Below are positions 44,239 through 53,450 of a DNA stretch of 64,000 nucleotides, piece by piece. Each line of letters opens with the position of its first letter. Position 1 is the stretch's first letter. Both the position numbers and the translations under genes were made by a program. Under the pieces are notes generated by a model that worked only from the letters and a program-made list of their open reading frames with translations, did not search any database and was not told the origin of the DNA. Origin of the DNA: JANPPS01 sp965246925 (GTDB lineage Bacteria > Pseudomonadota > Alphaproteobacteria > Acetobacterales > Acetobacteraceae); assembly GCA_965246925.1 (NCBI GenBank), contig OZ251994.1, positions 3,348,001 through 3,412,000 on the forward strand, written 5' to 3'.

Positions 44239-44763
44239 TTACTGCCCAACGCTGGACGCCTGCAAGCGGGAACGCGCCAGTAGGCTGCCGAGGATCAGAG
44301 CGCCGACGCCGCAGACGATGGCGGCGTCCCCCACATTGAACACATACCAGGACCAGCCCCAGGCATGAAGGTGCAGAAAATCCACCACGGCGCCGAAGCG
44401 CACCCGGTCCAGGATGTTGCCCAGCGCGCCGCCCTCGATGGCGCCGATGGCGAGCGCGATCCATCGTGACTCGGCCCGGCGCAGCCACCGCGCCAGCGCG
44501 GCCACGACCGCGAGCGAGACGGCCGCCAGTATCCAGGGGCCGTAGATGGTGTCCTGATGCAGTAGGCCGAAGGTGACGCCCGGGTTCCAGACCATGGTCA
44601 GGCTGAAGAAAGGAAGTAGCGGGACCTGGCCTAACTCGGGCAGTTTCAGGCCGTTCATGACCCAGTATTTGCTGAGCTGGTCGGCGGCGAAGACCAGGAT
44701 GGCGATGAAAAGGCCTGTCTTGAAAAAAAGCGGGCTTGAAGCCCGCGATACGGAAGCGGTCAT
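44239..44763 (-). CDS. lspA: Lipoprotein signal peptidase (signal peptidase II)
   Basis: A 174-residue inner-membrane aspartyl peptidase cleaving prolipoproteins before the lipidated Cys. Four helices with the conserved boxes ADQLSKYWVM, MVWNPGVTFGLL, GGALGNILDRVRFGAVVDFL (catalytic Asp in NILDR) and WYVFNVGDAAIVCG (second Asp in NVGDA). The ATG at 44763 overlaps the ileS stop by ATGA; an earlier ATG inside ileS is rejected. Confidence 0.96.
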   Translation of the reverse strand: MTASVSRASSPLFFKTGLFIAILVFAADQLSKYWVMNGLKLPELGQVPLLPFFSLTMVWNPGVTFGLLHQDTIYGPWILAAVSLAVVAALARWLRRAESRWIALAIGAIEGGALGNILDRVRFGAVVDFLHLHAWGWSWYVFNVGDAAIVCGVGALILGSLLARSRLQASSVGQ

Positions 44764-47471
44764 GCGACGACCTCCGTGCAGCGGCGGCAGAGGATTTGGA
44801 CTTCGGGCAGGACGCGCCAGCAACGGGCGCATTTCTCGCCGGGGGCGCGGTGAACCTGCAGGGCGTCGCCGGGCGCGGCGGACGAAACGATGGCGAGTTC
44901 GGCCCAGGAATCCGCGTCCAGCAAGCCGGTCAGGGCAGGGGGGACCGTGATGGCGGCCTGGAGAGAGGAGCCGATCAGCTTGTCCGCCCGTGCGGTTTCG
45001 AGCGCCGCGGTGACTTGGCCGCGCGCCTCGCGGATCGCGGCCCAGCGTGCGCCGAGCGCCGGGTCGGACCAGGTGGGGGGGATGGTGGGGAAGAGCTGGA
45101 GGTGGACGCTGCTGTCGTCACCGGGGAAGCGGGCCAGCCAGGCTTCTTCGGCGGTGAAGCACAGCACGGGGGCGAGCCAAATGGTGAGGCAGCGTTGCAG
45201 GTGGTCCAGCACCGTCCGCACGGCCCGGCGGCGGGGCAGGTCCAGAGCGTCGCAATACAGCGTGTCCTTGCGAACGTCGAAATAGAAGGCGGACAGGTCG
45301 GCGGAACAGAACGCGTGCAGTTCCGGATAGACCCCGGTCCAGTCATGACCGGTGAGGGCGGCCTGCAGGCGCGTGTTCAACTCAGAGAGGCGATGCAGGA
45401 CCCAGCGTTCGAGTTCCGGTAGCTCGGCGTCCGGCACGGTTTCAGCAGCGGACCAGCCATCGAGACTGCCGAGCAGCCAGCGCAGCGTGTTGCGGAGGCG
45501 GCGGTAGAGTTCCGCCTGTTGCTTGAGGATGTCCGGGCCGATGCGCAGGTCTTCGGAGACGTCGGCGTTGACCACCCAGAGGCGCAGGATGTCGGCGCCG
45601 TATTTGTCTGTGACTTCCTGGGGCGCGGTGACGTTGCCCATGGACTTGCTCATCTTGCGCCCGGCCTCGTCCAGCACGAAGCCATGCGTCACCACCGCCT
45701 TGTAGGGCGCATGGCCGCGTGTGCCGACGGCTTCCAGCAGGCTCGACTGGAACCAGCCGCGGTGCTGGTCGCTGCCTTCGAGATAGAGGTCGGCGGGCCA
45801 GGGCAGGCCGCGCGCCTCCATGGCGAAGGCATGCGTGCTGCCGCTTTCGAACCAGACGTCCACGATGTCCATGACCTGCTCGTATTGCGCGGGGTCATGG
45901 TTACCGAGGAAGCGGGCAGGAGGTGAGCCATACCAGGCATTCGCACCCTCGGACGCGAAGACCTCGACCACGCGGGCGAGGACCGCCGGGTCGCGCAGGG
46001 GCTCGCCGGTGCGGCGGTCGACGAAGACGGGGATGGGCACGCCCCAGGCGCGCTGCCGGCTGATGCACCAATCGGGGCGGCTGGCGACCATGGAGGCGAG
46101 GCGGGTGCGCCCGGCCTCCGGCACGAAAACGGTCTTCGCGATCTCGTCCAGCGCGCGGGTGCGGATGTGCTCCGGCCCGTCCATGCGGATGAACCATTGC
46201 GGGGTGGCGCGGTAGATGACCGGGGCCTTGCTGCGCCAGGAGTGCGGGTATGAGTGCAGCAGCGTGCCGCGCGCGAGCAGGCCGCCTGCGGCCTCGAGCG
46301 CATCGCCCACGGGACCCGCGGCCCTGAACACGTGCAGCCCGGCGAACAGCGGCATCCATTGGGGGTAGGTGCCGTCATCCTGCACGGCCTCCGGGACCTC
46401 GATGCCGTGCTGGCGGCCGAGGGCGAAGTCCTCTTCGCCGTGCGACGGGGCGATGTGGACGAAACCGGTGCCCTGGTCGGTGGTGACGTAGTCCGCTGCT
46501 AGCAACGGCGCATCATGGTCGAATCCTCGCCCCCTTAGCGGGTGCGCGGCCACAGTGCCGGCCAGGTCGGCACCCTTATAGACGTGGACGATATGATGCG
46601 TCGCGATTCCCGCGGCGGTGCAGACCTGCGGCACGAGCGCCAGCGCTAGTAGCATGCGCTCACCGGGGCGGGCGAGGGAGCCGGTGTTCACGGTATCGAC
46701 GTGGACGAGGGCGTAGTCGATCTCCGCCCCGTAGGCGAGCGCCCGGTTGGCGGGCAAGGTCCAGACCGTGGTGGTCCAGATCACGATGGAGGCGTTCTCG
46801 ACCGGGCCGGACAGAATCGGGAAGCGGACGAAGACCGTGTCGCTGGTGCGGTCATGGTACTCGATCTCGGCCTCGGCGAGCGCGGTTTTCTCGACCGGCG
46901 ACCACATGACCGGGCGAAGGCCGCGGTAGAGGGCGCCGTTCAGCAGGAACTTGCCGATCTCGGCCGCGATGGCGGCTTCGGAGCCGAAATCCATGGTAGC
47001 GTAGCGCCCGGCCCAGTCGCCCGTCACGCCGAGGCGCTTGAACTCGGCGGTTTGCACGTCCAGCCAATGGGCGGAGTAGCGGCGGCATTCGTCGCGGAAA
47101 TCGAGCACCGGGACGGCGTCCTTGTCGCGTCCGGTCTTGCGGTATTCCTCCTCGACCTTCCACTCGATCGGCAGGCCGTGCGTGTCCCAGCCGGGGATAT
47201 AGCCGACACGCTGCCCGGCCATCCGGTGCGCCCGCATGATGACGTCCTTCAGGATGCGGTTGAGCGCGTGGCCAGTATGCAGGTGGCCGTTTGAGTAGAT
47301 GGGGCCATCATGCAGCACCCACTCAGGGCGGTTTTCGGCGGCTTTCTGCGTGCGGTCCCACAAGCCGATCCGCTCCCAACGCGCGAGCATTTCCGGCTCC
47401 CGCGTGGGGAGGTCGCCGCGCATGGGGAACGGAGTTTGCGGCAGGAAGACGGTATTCTTATAGTCGGTCAT
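44760..47471 (-). CDS. ileS: Isoleucyl-tRNA synthetase
   Basis: A 903-residue class I aminoacyl-tRNA synthetase. HIGH-type motif SNGHLHTGHALNRILKD near residue 60, CP1 editing domain in the middle (TTTVWTLPANRAL, TGFVHIAPSHGEEDF), and KMSKS loop (RKMSKSMGN). The C-terminal zinc-binding domain is kept (CARCWRVLPEVQILCRRC). Charges tRNA-Ile and edits valine. It belongs to a maoC-ribF-ileS-lspA operon; ribF, ileS and lspA are commonly adjacent in bacteria. Confidence 0.98.
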   Translation of the reverse strand: MTDYKNTVFLPQTPFPMRGDLPTREPEMLARWERIGLWDRTQKAAENRPEWVLHDGPIYSNGHLHTGHALNRILKDVIMRAHRMAGQRVGYIPGWDTHGLPIEWKVEEEYRKTGRDKDAVPVLDFRDECRRYSAHWLDVQTAEFKRLGVTGDWAGRYATMDFGSEAAIAAEIGKFLLNGALYRGLRPVMWSPVEKTALAEAEIEYHDRTSDTVFVRFPILSGPVENASIVIWTTTVWTLPANRALAYGAEIDYALVHVDTVNTGSLARPGERMLLALALVPQVCTAAGIATHHIVHVYKGADLAGTVAAHPLRGRGFDHDAPLLAADYVTTDQGTGFVHIAPSHGEEDFALGRQHGIEVPEAVQDDGTYPQWMPLFAGLHVFRAAGPVGDALEAAGGLLARGTLLHSYPHSWRSKAPVIYRATPQWFIRMDGPEHIRTRALDEIAKTVFVPEAGRTRLASMVASRPDWCISRQRAWGVPIPVFVDRRTGEPLRDPAVLARVVEVFASEGANAWYGSPPARFLGNHDPAQYEQVMDIVDVWFESGSTHAFAMEARGLPWPADLYLEGSDQHRGWFQSSLLEAVGTRGHAPYKAVVTHGFVLDEAGRKMSKSMGNVTAPQEVTDKYGADILRLWVVNADVSEDLRIGPDILKQQAELYRRLRNTLRWLLGSLDGWSAAETVPDAELPELERWVLHRLSELNTRLQAALTGHDWTGVYPELHAFCSADLSAFYFDVRKDTLYCDALDLPRRRAVRTVLDHLQRCLTIWLAPVLCFTAEEAWLARFPGDDSSVHLQLFPTIPPTWSDPALGARWAAIREARGQVTAALETARADKLIGSSLQAAITVPPALTGLLDADSWAELAIVSSAAPGDALQVHRAPGEKCARCWRVLPEVQILCRRCTEVVA

Positions 47472-47656
47472 GACAGGTCCAGGTTGGTTGCGAGCGTGGG
47501 CGAGGCGCTAGGCGTGCGCCGGGCCGAAACTAATTCGCTGCTGCGTCCTGGTGTGCATCGAGGTGTTATGGGGATAGGGGTGGGGTGGGGTCAAGCGGTT
47601 CTGTCGCGACCCAGGGCTAACGGGTTTGTGCAACCGGACACGGCTTTGGTGTCCGG

Positions 47657-48574
47657 TTAGACCAAAATCCGCGCTTGTTCTGCATCGGCGGCGATCTGCG
47701 CCCGTAGTTCGTCGAAAGAAGCGAATTTTCGTTCGGCGCGTAGGTAGGCCAGCAGGGCGACGCTGACCTCTTGGCCGTACAGGTCTTCGGCGAAGTCGAA
47801 TAGGTGGGCCTCGACCCGGCTTTCCATGCCGTCGTTCACGGTGGGGCGGCGGCCGATGTTGGCGACGCCGGGGACCGTGCGGCCATCTAGAAGGCGCACG
47901 TGCACGGCATAGACGCCGCGTGCCGGCTCAATGTGACGGCCTAGGGGGACGTTGACGGTAGGAAAGCCGATGGTGCGGCCGCGCTTGTCGCCGTGCATGA
48001 CCAGGCCGCGGATGGCCCAGGGGCGGCCGAGGTCGGTGGCGGCGCGCTCGGGGTAGCCGTCCTGTAGCAGGCGGCGGATCCGCGTGCTGCTGATGGGCCC
48101 CTGCGTGTCCACGAGCTTTGGCACGAGGGTCAGGCCGATGCCTAGAGCCTCCGCCCGCGTGGTAAGATAGGCGGCATCCCCGCCCCGCCGGTGCCCGAAC
48201 GCGAAATCCGCGCCGCAGGCGATGTGCGCGGCACCGATGCCACGATCGAGCACCTCATCCACGAACTGGCCGGCCGTGAGTGCGGCGAAGCCGGTGTCGA
48301 ACGGCAGCTGGAACAGGATCGTGACGCCGAGCGCTGCCAGGGCCGCCGCGCGCTCGTCCGAAAGCGTCAGGCGGAACGGCGGGTCGTCTGGGCGGAACAG
48401 TTCGCGCGGATGCGGCTCGAAGCTCAGCACGGCCAGGGGCGCGCCGGGCCGGGCGGCGTGCGCGGTGCGGAGCAGGTGCGCGTGACCGAGGTGCACGCCA
48501 TCGAAATTGCCCAGCGCCACCGTCGCCTCGCGCGCGCTCTCCGGCACTGCGCGCCAGTCCTGGACGATCTGCAT
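47657..48574 (-). CDS. ribF: Bifunctional riboflavin kinase/FAD synthetase
   Basis: A 305-residue enzyme converting riboflavin to FMN and FAD. N-terminal adenylyltransferase domain with ALGNFDGVHLGHAHLL and ISSTRIRRLLQDG; C-terminal kinase domain with GDKRGRTIGFPTVNVPL and YAVHVRLLDGRTVPGVANIGRRPTV. The start ATG shares its A with the maoC-like stop (TGATG), so the two are coupled. About 185 bases without a gene separate it from ileS. Confidence 0.97.
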   Translation of the reverse strand: MQIVQDWRAVPESAREATVALGNFDGVHLGHAHLLRTAHAARPGAPLAVLSFEPHPRELFRPDDPPFRLTLSDERAAALAALGVTILFQLPFDTGFAALTAGQFVDEVLDRGIGAAHIACGADFAFGHRRGGDAAYLTTRAEALGIGLTLVPKLVDTQGPISSTRIRRLLQDGYPERAATDLGRPWAIRGLVMHGDKRGRTIGFPTVNVPLGRHIEPARGVYAVHVRLLDGRTVPGVANIGRRPTVNDGMESRVEAHLFDFAEDLYGQEVSVALLAYLRAERKFASFDELRAQIAADAEQARILV

Positions 48575-48987
48575 CAGTCGCGGGGCCGCACGGTGGCCTC
48601 GCCTGAGATCACGGCCTTTCCCGCTACGGTGCAGGTGGTCTTCAGCGTCGCCTGCTTCTTGATGGGGTCGAGCGCGATGATCTCTGCGGTGGCGGTCACG
48701 GTGTCGCCGATCCGGACAGGGCGGCGGAACAGCAGGGTCTGCGTGAGGTAGATGGTGCCCGGGCCCGGCATCTTGGTGCCCATCACCGCGCTGATCAGCC
48801 CGGCGGATAGCATGCCGTGCGCGATGCGTTCCTTGAACGGTGTGGCGGCCGCGACCTCGGTATTGAAATGCACCGGGTTGGTATCGAGGCTCACGGCGCC
48901 GAACAGCAGGACGTCGGCCTCGGTGATCGTCTTACCCAGGCTGGCGGTCTGGCCGACCGTGAGCTGCTCAAAAGAATACCCATCCAT
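48574..48987 (-). CDS. MaoC-family (R)-specific enoyl-CoA hydratase-like protein
   Basis: A 137-residue hotdog-fold hydratase: MDGYSFEQLTVGQTASLGKT, then TEADVLLFGAVSLDTNPVHFN (catalytic Asp and His pair) and RIAHGMLSAGLISAVMGTKMPGPG. These enzymes hydrate trans-2-enoyl-CoA in fatty-acid or polyhydroxyalkanoate metabolism. AAGGAGAG seven bases before the ATG at 48987 fixes the start; an upstream extension overlaps the divergent gene. Head of the operon with ribF. Confidence 0.93.
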   Translation of the reverse strand: MDGYSFEQLTVGQTASLGKTITEADVLLFGAVSLDTNPVHFNTEVAAATPFKERIAHGMLSAGLISAVMGTKMPGPGTIYLTQTLLFRRPVRIGDTVTATAEIIALDPIKKQATLKTTCTVAGKAVISGEATVRPRD

Positions 48988-49050
48988 CCGTGCTCTCCTT
49001 GGTTGGACAAGGCCTGCGCCGGGTGCGATCGTCAAGCCGGGGAGCATTGC

Positions 49051-49827
49051 ATGGACCGACATCACGACGCCGCCCGCCTCTTGCTGAGTGCCCGGCGGGA
49101 CCCGTCACAGAAGCTGCGCAGCCTGCCGGAGGTGATGCGGCCCACGACCGAGGCGGAGGCCTATCTGATCCAGCGCGGGGTCATGGCGGAGCTGGGTGAG
49201 ATCGGCGGCTGGAAGGTCGGGTCGCCGCATCCGGACGGTCCGGTCAACTGCTCGCCTCTGCCCTTGTCCGGTATTCAGACCAGCCCTGGCCATGCTACGG
49301 AGGAGCCGATCCGGGCCGTGGAGGCGGAGATCGCGGTGCGGCTTGGGCAGGATTTGCCGGTCCGTTCCGACCCGTACGCCGAGGCGGACATCTTAGCCGC
49401 GATCGCCAGCGCTCATCCGGCACTCGAGGTGCTGACCGGACGGTTTGCCGATCCGGACGCGGTGGATGGCTTCTCGGGCTTGGCCGATAGTGGTTCGCAT
49501 GGTGGATTGATCGTGGGTCCGCCGGTGCCGGGTTGGACCGGCATCGACCTCGCGCATGAGACGGTGCGGCTCATGGTGAATGGGGGCTTGGTGAAGGAGA
49601 GCACGGGCAACCCGGGCGGGCCGATGCTACGGCTGTTGATCTGGCTGGCCAATACCGGGGCGCACTGGGCCGGGGGGCTGCGCGCCGGGCAGGTGGTGAC
49701 GACCGGGTCATGGACGGGCAAGGATGTCGTGCCACCGATGGCGTTGGTGCGGGCGGAGTTCGGGCGGTGTGGGGCGGTGGAGGTGCGGTTCGGCCCTAAT
49801 CTGGCGGCGCCACCCGTAACACCATGA
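49051..49827 (+). CDS. 2-keto-4-pentenoate hydratase/FAH-like enzyme
   Basis: A 258-residue protein of the MhpD type: LPEVMRPTTEAEAYLIQRGV, GGWKVGSPHPDG, AVEAEIAVRLGQDLP (metal-binding Glu residues) and GQVVTTGSWTGKDVVPP. Such enzymes hydrate 2-hydroxypenta-2,4-dienoate in meta-cleavage pathways; substrate here unknown since no other pathway gene is near. The ATG at 49051 has GGGGAG upstream. Its last 32 bases overlap a convergent gene. Confidence 0.88.
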   Translation: MDRHHDAARLLLSARRDPSQKLRSLPEVMRPTTEAEAYLIQRGVMAELGEIGGWKVGSPHPDGPVNCSPLPLSGIQTSPGHATEEPIRAVEAEIAVRLGQDLPVRSDPYAEADILAAIASAHPALEVLTGRFADPDAVDGFSGLADSGSHGGLIVGPPVPGWTGIDLAHETVRLMVNGGLVKESTGNPGGPMLRLLIWLANTGAHWAGGLRAGQVVTTGSWTGKDVVPPMALVRAEFGRCGAVEVRFGPNLAAPPVTP

Positions 49828-50572
49828 CCACGGTGACGGAAAAGCTCGAATCGCCGGCTTCGGCAGCGACGGGCCGCACCGGCGGTGCCGGCCGCAACGC
49901 GCGCGCCCGCTCGAATACGAGCGGCGCCTGAGCGCTGCTGAGGCCGGGCGCCGGGTCGACCTCCACCATGTCTATGCCCAGTATCCGTTGGCCGGTCGCA
50001 CTGGCGATGGCGCGTGCCTGGGCCAGTGCCGCCTGGCTCGCTTCGGCCACCATTTCCAGCCGGGCCGCCTCCATCTCTTGCTCCCGCGGGGAGGAGCCGA
50101 ATTGGCCCAAGCCCGTCGCACCGTTATCCAGGCAGCCGGCCAGCAGCGACGGCAACTGCTCGGGCGTAGTGCGGAACGAGACCGTCAGCCGCCCTGCATA
50201 GCCCTTGATCCGGTCGGGCTGGCCGCGCAGTTCTTGGATTTCCGGATCGAAGCTCATGCCGTCCGTGCGCAGCCGCTCGGCCGGTTGGCCCCTTAGGAAT
50301 GTCAGCAGTGACTGCGATTGCCGGCCCAGTTGGGACGCTGTGGCGCGCAAGTCGCGCCCGTGCACCTCGATGCTGACCACCGCATCGGACACCGTGTTGG
50401 GCAAGCGGCGCCTGGCGTCCGCATGGGTGGTAATGATCCCTAACGGCGGCCGGCCCGGTGCATCCGACACGCCAGGTGCTGGTTGCGCGGCGGCATGTCC
50501 GAAGGTCAATCCCAGCGCGATAGCCAATAGGCATTGAAAACGAGGACTGGTTGGGCCGAAAGCTAGGTTCAT
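49796..50572 (-). CDS. SIMPL-domain (DUF541) periplasmic protein
   Basis: A 258-residue protein with signal peptide FQCLLAIALGLTFGHAAA. The SIMPL core is visible: SDAVVSIEVHGRDLRATASQ, LTVSFRTTPEQLPSLLAGCL and AALAQARAIASATGQRILGID. DUF541 proteins are linked to oxidative-stress protection, but the mechanism is unclear. GAGGAG nine bases before the ATG at 50572 supports this start rather than the long upstream frame, which is antisense to the next gene. Confidence 0.88.
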   Translation of the reverse strand: MNLAFGPTSPRFQCLLAIALGLTFGHAAAQPAPGVSDAPGRPPLGIITTHADARRRLPNTVSDAVVSIEVHGRDLRATASQLGRQSQSLLTFLRGQPAERLRTDGMSFDPEIQELRGQPDRIKGYAGRLTVSFRTTPEQLPSLLAGCLDNGATGLGQFGSSPREQEMEAARLEMVAEASQAALAQARAIASATGQRILGIDMVEVDPAPGLSSAQAPLVFERARALRPAPPVRPVAAEAGDSSFSVTVVMVLRVAPPD

Positions 50573-50761
50573 CTTGACTGCTCCTCTGCGCCGTTGAAAG
50601 ACGACCGTTCTGATCTGCGCGGTCTGGCCCCGCGTGGATAGTGCATCCAACATTGGCTCGATACTCCCGAACTCGCTGCCAGGACTGTCCCTCGTTGCGC
50701 ATTCGGCAACTAACGATCTTGTCGCCCGTTGGGCCGGAGTCACTAGATAGGAACTCGCAAC

Positions 50762-51484
50762 ATGCCGAACGGCGTCCGTCGTGCCCCTGCCGGAGCTATT
50801 GCTGCAGCCGTGATCGGGTTGGCGCTCGCCGCTGCGGTGACGACGCCCGGGCTGGGGCAGACCGCGTCCGAGACCGAGTGCGACCGGCTGGCCCAGCCGC
50901 CCCGGCAGACGATGGGCAAGCTGCCCGCACTGGCGGAAGGCGTTACTTATGCAAGTTTGCGCGCTGCTGCGGCACGCAAAGCCTGTGAACAGGCGATGAC
51001 GGAGCAGCCTGGCGACGTGCGCTTCGTGGTTTACGCCGCAAGGGCCGCCGACAAGGCCGGGGATTCGCGGGAGGCGGTTCGGCTGTATCGGCTGGCGGCC
51101 GAAAAGGGCAACGCGCTGGCACAGAATAACTTGGGCGCGATATATGAGGCCGGCGAGGGCGCGCTGCCGCGCAACGAGCGCGAGGCGCTGCGCCTGTATC
51201 AACTCGCGGCCGACCAGGGCCTGCCCGGCGCCCAGAGTAATCTCGGCGCGATGTGTGCCACCGGCCATGGCGTGCAGCGCAACGAGCGGGAGGCGGTGCG
51301 GCTATGGATGATGGCGGCCGAGAGCGAGGACTCGCAGGCGCAGAACAACCTTGGCAAGATGTATGCGGAAGGTCGCGGCGGCCTGCGGCGGGACAATCAA
51401 GAGGCGGCCCGGATGTGGCGTCTGGCTGCGGCTCAGGGCAGCGTGGAAGCCACCAACAACCTGCGCCGGATGGGCGTACGCTGA
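50762..51484 (+). CDS. Sel1-repeat (SLR/TPR) exported protein
   Basis: A 240-residue protein with an N-terminal hydrophobic signal (GAIAAAVIGLALAAAVTTPG) and about four Sel1-like repeats: EAVRLYRLAAEKGNALAQNN, EALRLYQLAADQGLPGAQSN, EAVRLWMMAAESEDSQAQNN and EAARMWRLAAAQGSVEATNN. Such repeats form superhelical scaffolds for protein partners, often in envelope signalling or host interaction. It is divergent from the SIMPL gene; the target is unknown. Confidence 0.9.
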   Translation: MPNGVRRAPAGAIAAAVIGLALAAAVTTPGLGQTASETECDRLAQPPRQTMGKLPALAEGVTYASLRAAAARKACEQAMTEQPGDVRFVVYAARAADKAGDSREAVRLYRLAAEKGNALAQNNLGAIYEAGEGALPRNEREALRLYQLAADQGLPGAQSNLGAMCATGHGVQRNEREAVRLWMMAAESEDSQAQNNLGKMYAEGRGGLRRDNQEAARMWRLAAAQGSVEATNNLRRMGVR

Positions 51485-52006
51485 CGGTGTCCTAGCCAGG
51501 CCGCCTGCCGAACGGAAAGCTGTTCGTTCTGAACCGGCAGATGCTGAGTTGGCTGGGGGACCTGGATCCGGAGTATCGGAAAGGTCTCTCAGTCACATCA
51601 ACTGCTTACGTTGACAAACATGCCGCACCGACGGCTTTGTGGACCGAGGGGGTGGACCCGTCAAGCGGTCCGGAGTGGGGGACGTGAACACCCGGCGGCG
51701 GGACGGCAGTGCAGGGCGGCTGAATTGACGCGCAAGGATTCGCTGACCGTTCAGGTCATGGAGTTGCACCAAGGACTCCGTGGCAGCCGCTCACAGGATT
51801 GCTGCTTTTTTCGACCGACGTGCCAATTGCGAGCTATTTTCTTGGCGATGCGCTTCAGGCATCGGGCGCCATGGTCAACACCTCTCGCGAGCCGCTACTC
51901 GTGTCCTCAATCCCGGCTTTGCGTCGTCTATCTCGGCCAGCCTCACTCGGTTAGCTTGTAGACGCCGAATGGTGACCACGTCGTCGAAACCAGCCGGACG
52001 TATCGT
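51485..52006. other. Gene-poor stretch at the left edge of the accessory island
   Basis: About 520 bases with no frame carrying a ribosome site or recognisable domain. Several short overlapping frames break repeatedly, which reads like decayed coding DNA. It marks the shift from dense conserved chromosome to the integrase-bearing region. A promoter for the toxin-antitoxin pair is expected at its right end. Confidence 0.45.
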
Positions 52007-52339
52007 TTGGAGATTTCATTCAGCACGTTCCAGGTCCGCGACCTTTGCGAGAAGCGCGAGGCCGCGGCAACCGCATTTGGGTATGACGTGGCCAGACAAC
52101 TGGAGGATCGCTTGGCCGATTTCCTGGCCATTGATGTCGCCGCTGACTTAAAGTCCCTTTTCCCGCAGGATTTGGAAGAGCGAACAGAACATGAGTGGTC
52201 GCTCCGTCTGTCAGCATCGCATGCGCTCGTTTTCTCGGCGGCCCACGTGAAGCCTAAGAGGCTTACGCCTGAGGGCGCGACAGATTGGAACCGCGTGACT
52301 AGAATCCGAGTCGAAGCAATTGAGGTCGCCAATGGCTGA
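52007..52339 (+). CDS. HigB/RelE-superfamily toxin-like protein
   Basis: A 110-residue protein starting at TTG (MEISFSTFQVRDLCEKREAA) and matching the pattern of HigB-type killer proteins, which open with a beta strand, then LCE/KRE-rich helices (GYDVARQLEDRLADFLAID) and end in a beta-sheet (WSLRLSASHALVFSAAHV, TRIRVEAIEV). RelE-fold toxins cut mRNA on the ribosome. No strong ribosome site precedes the TTG. The next gene overlaps its end by 8 bp, the usual toxin-first HigBA order. Confidence 0.72.
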   Translation: MEISFSTFQVRDLCEKREAAATAFGYDVARQLEDRLADFLAIDVAADLKSLFPQDLEERTEHEWSLRLSASHALVFSAAHVKPKRLTPEGATDWNRVTRIRVEAIEVANG

Positions 52340-53450
52340 CGGGGAGTTTCAGCCCAACTGGTTTTCTAAACCTGGCGACACGCTCGGCATGATCATGGCA
52401 CGTCGTGATCTGTCGCCGTCGGTGGTCGCCGATGGTGCTGGTTGCGATCTGGGAACCGTCATGGGCGTCCTGTCGGGTAGGCTGGCGATCGACCGTGATC
52501 TCGCAATCGGATTTGCTAGCGCGGTCGGCGGCTCTCCAGCCTTTTGGGAGCGGCGGCAGTCTCTCTACGATGATGCGCTGGCGCGGGTGTCTGCCGCCAT
52601 CCCGCGAGTTCAGGCGGAGGCATGGATCAGGAAGCTACCCGTCTCCGAGATGTCGACAGCTGGTTGGATCGAGAAATCCCACCGCCTTCCAGAGAAGGTC
52701 AGGGCATGCTTGGCATACTTCGGCGTCAACGACGCGGCCGAGTGGGAACGACGTTATGCCTCGATCACCCGCGAGGCAGTTTTCAGGACGTCACCAAGTT
52801 TCGAATCCAAGGTTGGAGCTTTGTCTGCATGGCTTCGTCAGGGCGAGATCAAGGCATCGGTGGCGGTTTGCGCGCCGTTTGACCTTGTCAAGCTTCGCGG
52901 TCTCGTGCCTGGCCTAAGAGGATTGACGAAGGCCGCCAAGGCGCCCGCTTACTTCCTGCCTAGGCTGGTGAAAGCCTGTGCTTCAGCCGGCGTGGCAGTC
53001 GTGTGCGTACGCGCGCCATCCGGCTGCCGCGCAAGCGGCGCGGTTCGATTTACCAACCATGACAAGGCAATGCTCCTGCTCAGCTTCCGGCATCTCTCCG
53101 ACGATCACTTCTGGTTCACCTTTTTCCATGAAGTGGGCCACCTATTGCTCCATGGGCGGGACGCGGCGTTTGTGGACGGCGAGAACACCTCAAGCGACCA
53201 GAGGGAGATCGAGGCAAATAGGTTTTCAGCCAGCACCCTTGTTCCTCCGGAGCGTCAGGCTGAGATGATGGCTTTACGGGCGCGGACTGATTCGATTGTC
53301 CGCTTTGCCGTTTCCATCGGTGTCTCCCCGGGGATTGTGGTGGGTCAGATGCAGCACTCGAAGGTGATTGGGCCTGATCAGCTCAATTTTCTTAAGAGGC
53401 GTTACACCGTGCCAGAGTTGGTCGAAGCCTGTTCTCAACCCGTGAAGTGA
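52332..53450 (+). CDS. HTH-ImmA/IrrE metallopeptidase fusion (HigA-like antitoxin)
   Basis: About 372 residues. N-terminal XRE/HigA-type helix-turn-helix (PGDTLGMIMARRDLSPSVVA, GVLSGRLAIDRDLAIGFASA), a middle linker, then an ImmA/IrrE zinc peptidase domain with FFHEVGHLLLHG (HExxH) and the downstream Glu in REIEANRFSAS. It starts inside the toxin gene (ATGGCTGA). The HTH part should repress the operon and neutralise the toxin; the peptidase may destroy a repressor or regulate antitoxin turnover, as ImmA does in ICEBs1. This protease-linked arrangement occurs in other bacteria. Confidence 0.85.
   Translation: MADGEFQPNWFSKPGDTLGMIMARRDLSPSVVADGAGCDLGTVMGVLSGRLAIDRDLAIGFASAVGGSPAFWERRQSLYDDALARVSAAIPRVQAEAWIRKLPVSEMSTAGWIEKSHRLPEKVRACLAYFGVNDAAEWERRYASITREAVFRTSPSFESKVGALSAWLRQGEIKASVAVCAPFDLVKLRGLVPGLRGLTKAAKAPAYFLPRLVKACASAGVAVVCVRAPSGCRASGAVRFTNHDKAMLLLSFRHLSDDHFWFTFFHEVGHLLLHGRDAAFVDGENTSSDQREIEANRFSASTLVPPERQAEMMALRARTDSIVRFAVSIGVSPGIVVGQMQHSKVIGPDQLNFLKRRYTVPELVEACSQPVK

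Noticed and set aside
50573..51268. Long N-terminal extension of the SIMPL protein
   Set aside because: Antisense to the Sel1-repeat gene; a signal peptide and GAGGAG site mark the true start at 50572.
51611..51961. 116-codon plus-strand frame in the island's left spacer
   Set aside because: Arg/Cys/Pro-rich, no ribosome site, no recognisable domain; looks like decayed DNA.
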